Source of the DNA: a virus
Virus record (IMG/VR): IMGVR_UViG_3300048672_000863
Location: 1-50,213 of that record
Reading direction: 5' to 3' (one strand)
DNA: 50,213 nucleotides
Positions 49,297 to 50,213 of the stretch are shown here, one piece after another (position 1 is the first letter of the stretch; each line of letters opens with the position of its first letter). The notes beneath the pieces were generated by a model that was not told the origin of the DNA, did no database searches, and was given only the letters and a program-made list of their open reading frames with translations. The position numbers and the translations under genes are program-made.

Positions 49297-50213
49297 ATGA
49301 TTAAGTCAAACACTCTAGAGATTGTTGAGGAATTCTTGGAGAAGGCTCGTCGCCGTCTGTCTGATGAAGAGCCTGATTATGCTGATCTCGACGACCAAGA
49401 TCAGGATCTGGATGAATCAGATTCATATGGCGATGAAGGTGAGGGCGATGATGCCGATAAGTGGTTGGCGGCCCATGATTCAGATGTTGGTGGCGGGGAA
49501 GATCCGCAAGAGGCCGACCCCGAAGCAGTGTCGGAGCCAGAACCAGAGTCTCAGCCAAAGCAAGTAGCTAAGCAACCAATGGTTCGCCGCGCAGGTGCTC
49601 CTGTTTCGGCGCCCGCTGCAGCTCCCGCTCAGCAAGAGGTTTCTGAAGACGCATTGCAGCCAACTCGAGAAGAGCTGATGCAGATGCGTGAGTACACGCG
49701 TCCGTGGGAGCAGCGCGCCCGCGACAAGGCAAAGCTAGAAGCAGCTCCACACGTCAACCCTATCAAGCATCATCAGGGGCGACTTGTAGAAGCTCGCAAT
49801 ACGTCTCACGCGGATCGTCAGAAGGCGTATGAGGCATTCACTCAGTCTCCTGAGTTTCAGAATGCTGACCCCATCGCTCAGATGGAGATGGAGTCGAAGT
49901 TCCACGATGACTGGCACAAGCAGAATCCTGAACATTTAACAAACGCTCTTAATGCTCATCACGAGGCTCACAAGAAAGGTGGCCAAGCAAAGCAAGCGTA
50001 TGAGCAAGCAAAGGATGAGAAGATTCGTCACATCGCAAGCGGTGGGGTTAACCCCGAAGCGGTGTCGGTTGAAGAAGGGCTGCAGCACGTCGGTGGATCT
50101 CGTGAAGACGAAGATACTGCACCGGGTGGAATTTCACAGGACAAGAGTGCGGCATTTGCTTCTGGTAACCAAGAGTTCGTCAATCAGTACATGCAGAACT
50201 ATGATAAGAAGGC
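49297..50213 (+). CDS. Hypothetical protein (3' truncated by the window)
   Basis: ATG 49297 starts one base after the previous stop, and the frame stays open to the end of the window (305 codons). Residues ~25-95 are acidic (DEEPDYADLDDQDQDL, GEGDDADKW), followed by a Pro/Ala/Gln linker and helical, His/Gln/Lys-rich parts (HHEAHKKGGQAKQAYEQ). It resembles the previous protein in overall composition, so the two may be related or work together. Unrecognised. Confidence 0.6.
   Translation, partial: MIKSNTLEIVEEFLEKARRRLSDEEPDYADLDDQDQDLDESDSYGDEGEGDDADKWLAAHDSDVGGGEDPQEADPEAVSEPEPESQPKQVAKQPMVRRAGAPVSAPAAAPAQQEVSEDALQPTREELMQMREYTRPWEQRARDKAKLEAAPHVNPIKHHQGRLVEARNTSHADRQKAYEAFTQSPEFQNADPIAQMEMESKFHDDWHKQNPEHLTNALNAHHEAHKKGGQAKQAYEQAKDEKIRHIASGGVNPEAVSVEEGLQHVGGSREDEDTAPGGISQDKSAAFASGNQEFVNQYMQNYDKK

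Noticed and set aside
1-50213. CRISPR array, insertion sequences or integrase with attachment sites
   Set aside because: I saw no spaced direct repeats, no transposase or integrase motifs and no paired terminal repeats.

Overview
The window is a contiguous piece of a large double-stranded DNA tailed bacteriophage (Caudoviricetes). It holds a near-complete set of phage hallmark genes: terminase large subunit, portal, prohead protease, scaffold-like protein, major capsid protein and tail fibres. With these comes a T4-like replication and recombination set: primase, DnaB-like helicase, UvsW-like helicase, gp32-like ssDNA-binding protein, RecA/UvsX, and SbcC/SbcD-like gp46/gp47. The DNA polymerase, however, is a bacterial-type family C (DnaE) enzyme. 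Genes are packed tightly, with ATGA or TAATG stop/start overlaps. The host cannot be named from the sequence. Many start codons lie 6-7 nt after a TATAAT-like box, as expected for leaderless mRNAs, and this may say something about the host.

Layout. 0-5.9 kb: the end of one adhesin, a large beta-helix tailspike and a second tail fibre. 5.9-8.8 kb (minus strand): primase/helicase operon. 8.9-11.1 kb: UvsW-like helicase, a small gene and a possible caspase-fold protein. 11.3-19.3 kb: dUTPase, a divergent methyltransferase, a GroEL chaperonin, a membrane coiled-coil protein, gp46, a GNAT protein, an HNH nuclease and small genes, closed by a strong terminator at 19.32 kb. 19.4-29 kb: phosphoesterase, DnaE, ssDNA-binding protein, RecA, endonuclease VII-like protein and gp47. 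29-34.5 kb: small and large terminase, portal. 34.5-42.5 kb: head genes interrupted by three minus-strand genes (GMP reductase-like, prohead protease, composite homing endonuclease), then scaffold and major capsid protein with a terminator. 42.5-47.7 kb: peptide deformylase, an unusual tRNA, a peptidyl-tRNA hydrolase 2 gene broken by a frameshift, a thymidylate kinase with an altered P-loop, and a metallophosphoesterase possibly like T5 A1. 47.7-50.2 kb: unrecognised, probably virion-associated genes.

How it works together. DnaE, primase, helicase and ssDNA-binding protein form a replisome. RecA, gp46/gp47, the UvsW-like helicase and endonuclease VII support recombination-dependent replication and branch resolution. 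dUTPase, the GMP reductase-like enzyme and two kinases adjust nucleotide pools. Terminase, portal, protease, scaffold and capsid build and fill heads. Deformylase, tRNA, peptidyl-tRNA hydrolase and GroEL suggest the phage also tunes translation and protein folding.

Most notable: a repeated promoter/start architecture (-10 box, 6-7 nt, ATG) at ten genes; a capsid N-terminal motif repeated with the same spacing inside the prohead protease; an Ig/FN3-like domain in the capsid protein related to one in the tailspike; a class I tRNA with a Ser GCU anticodon and an enlarged anticodon arm; the frameshifted PTH2; and a caspase-fold-like protein whose start codon sits in a hairpin.
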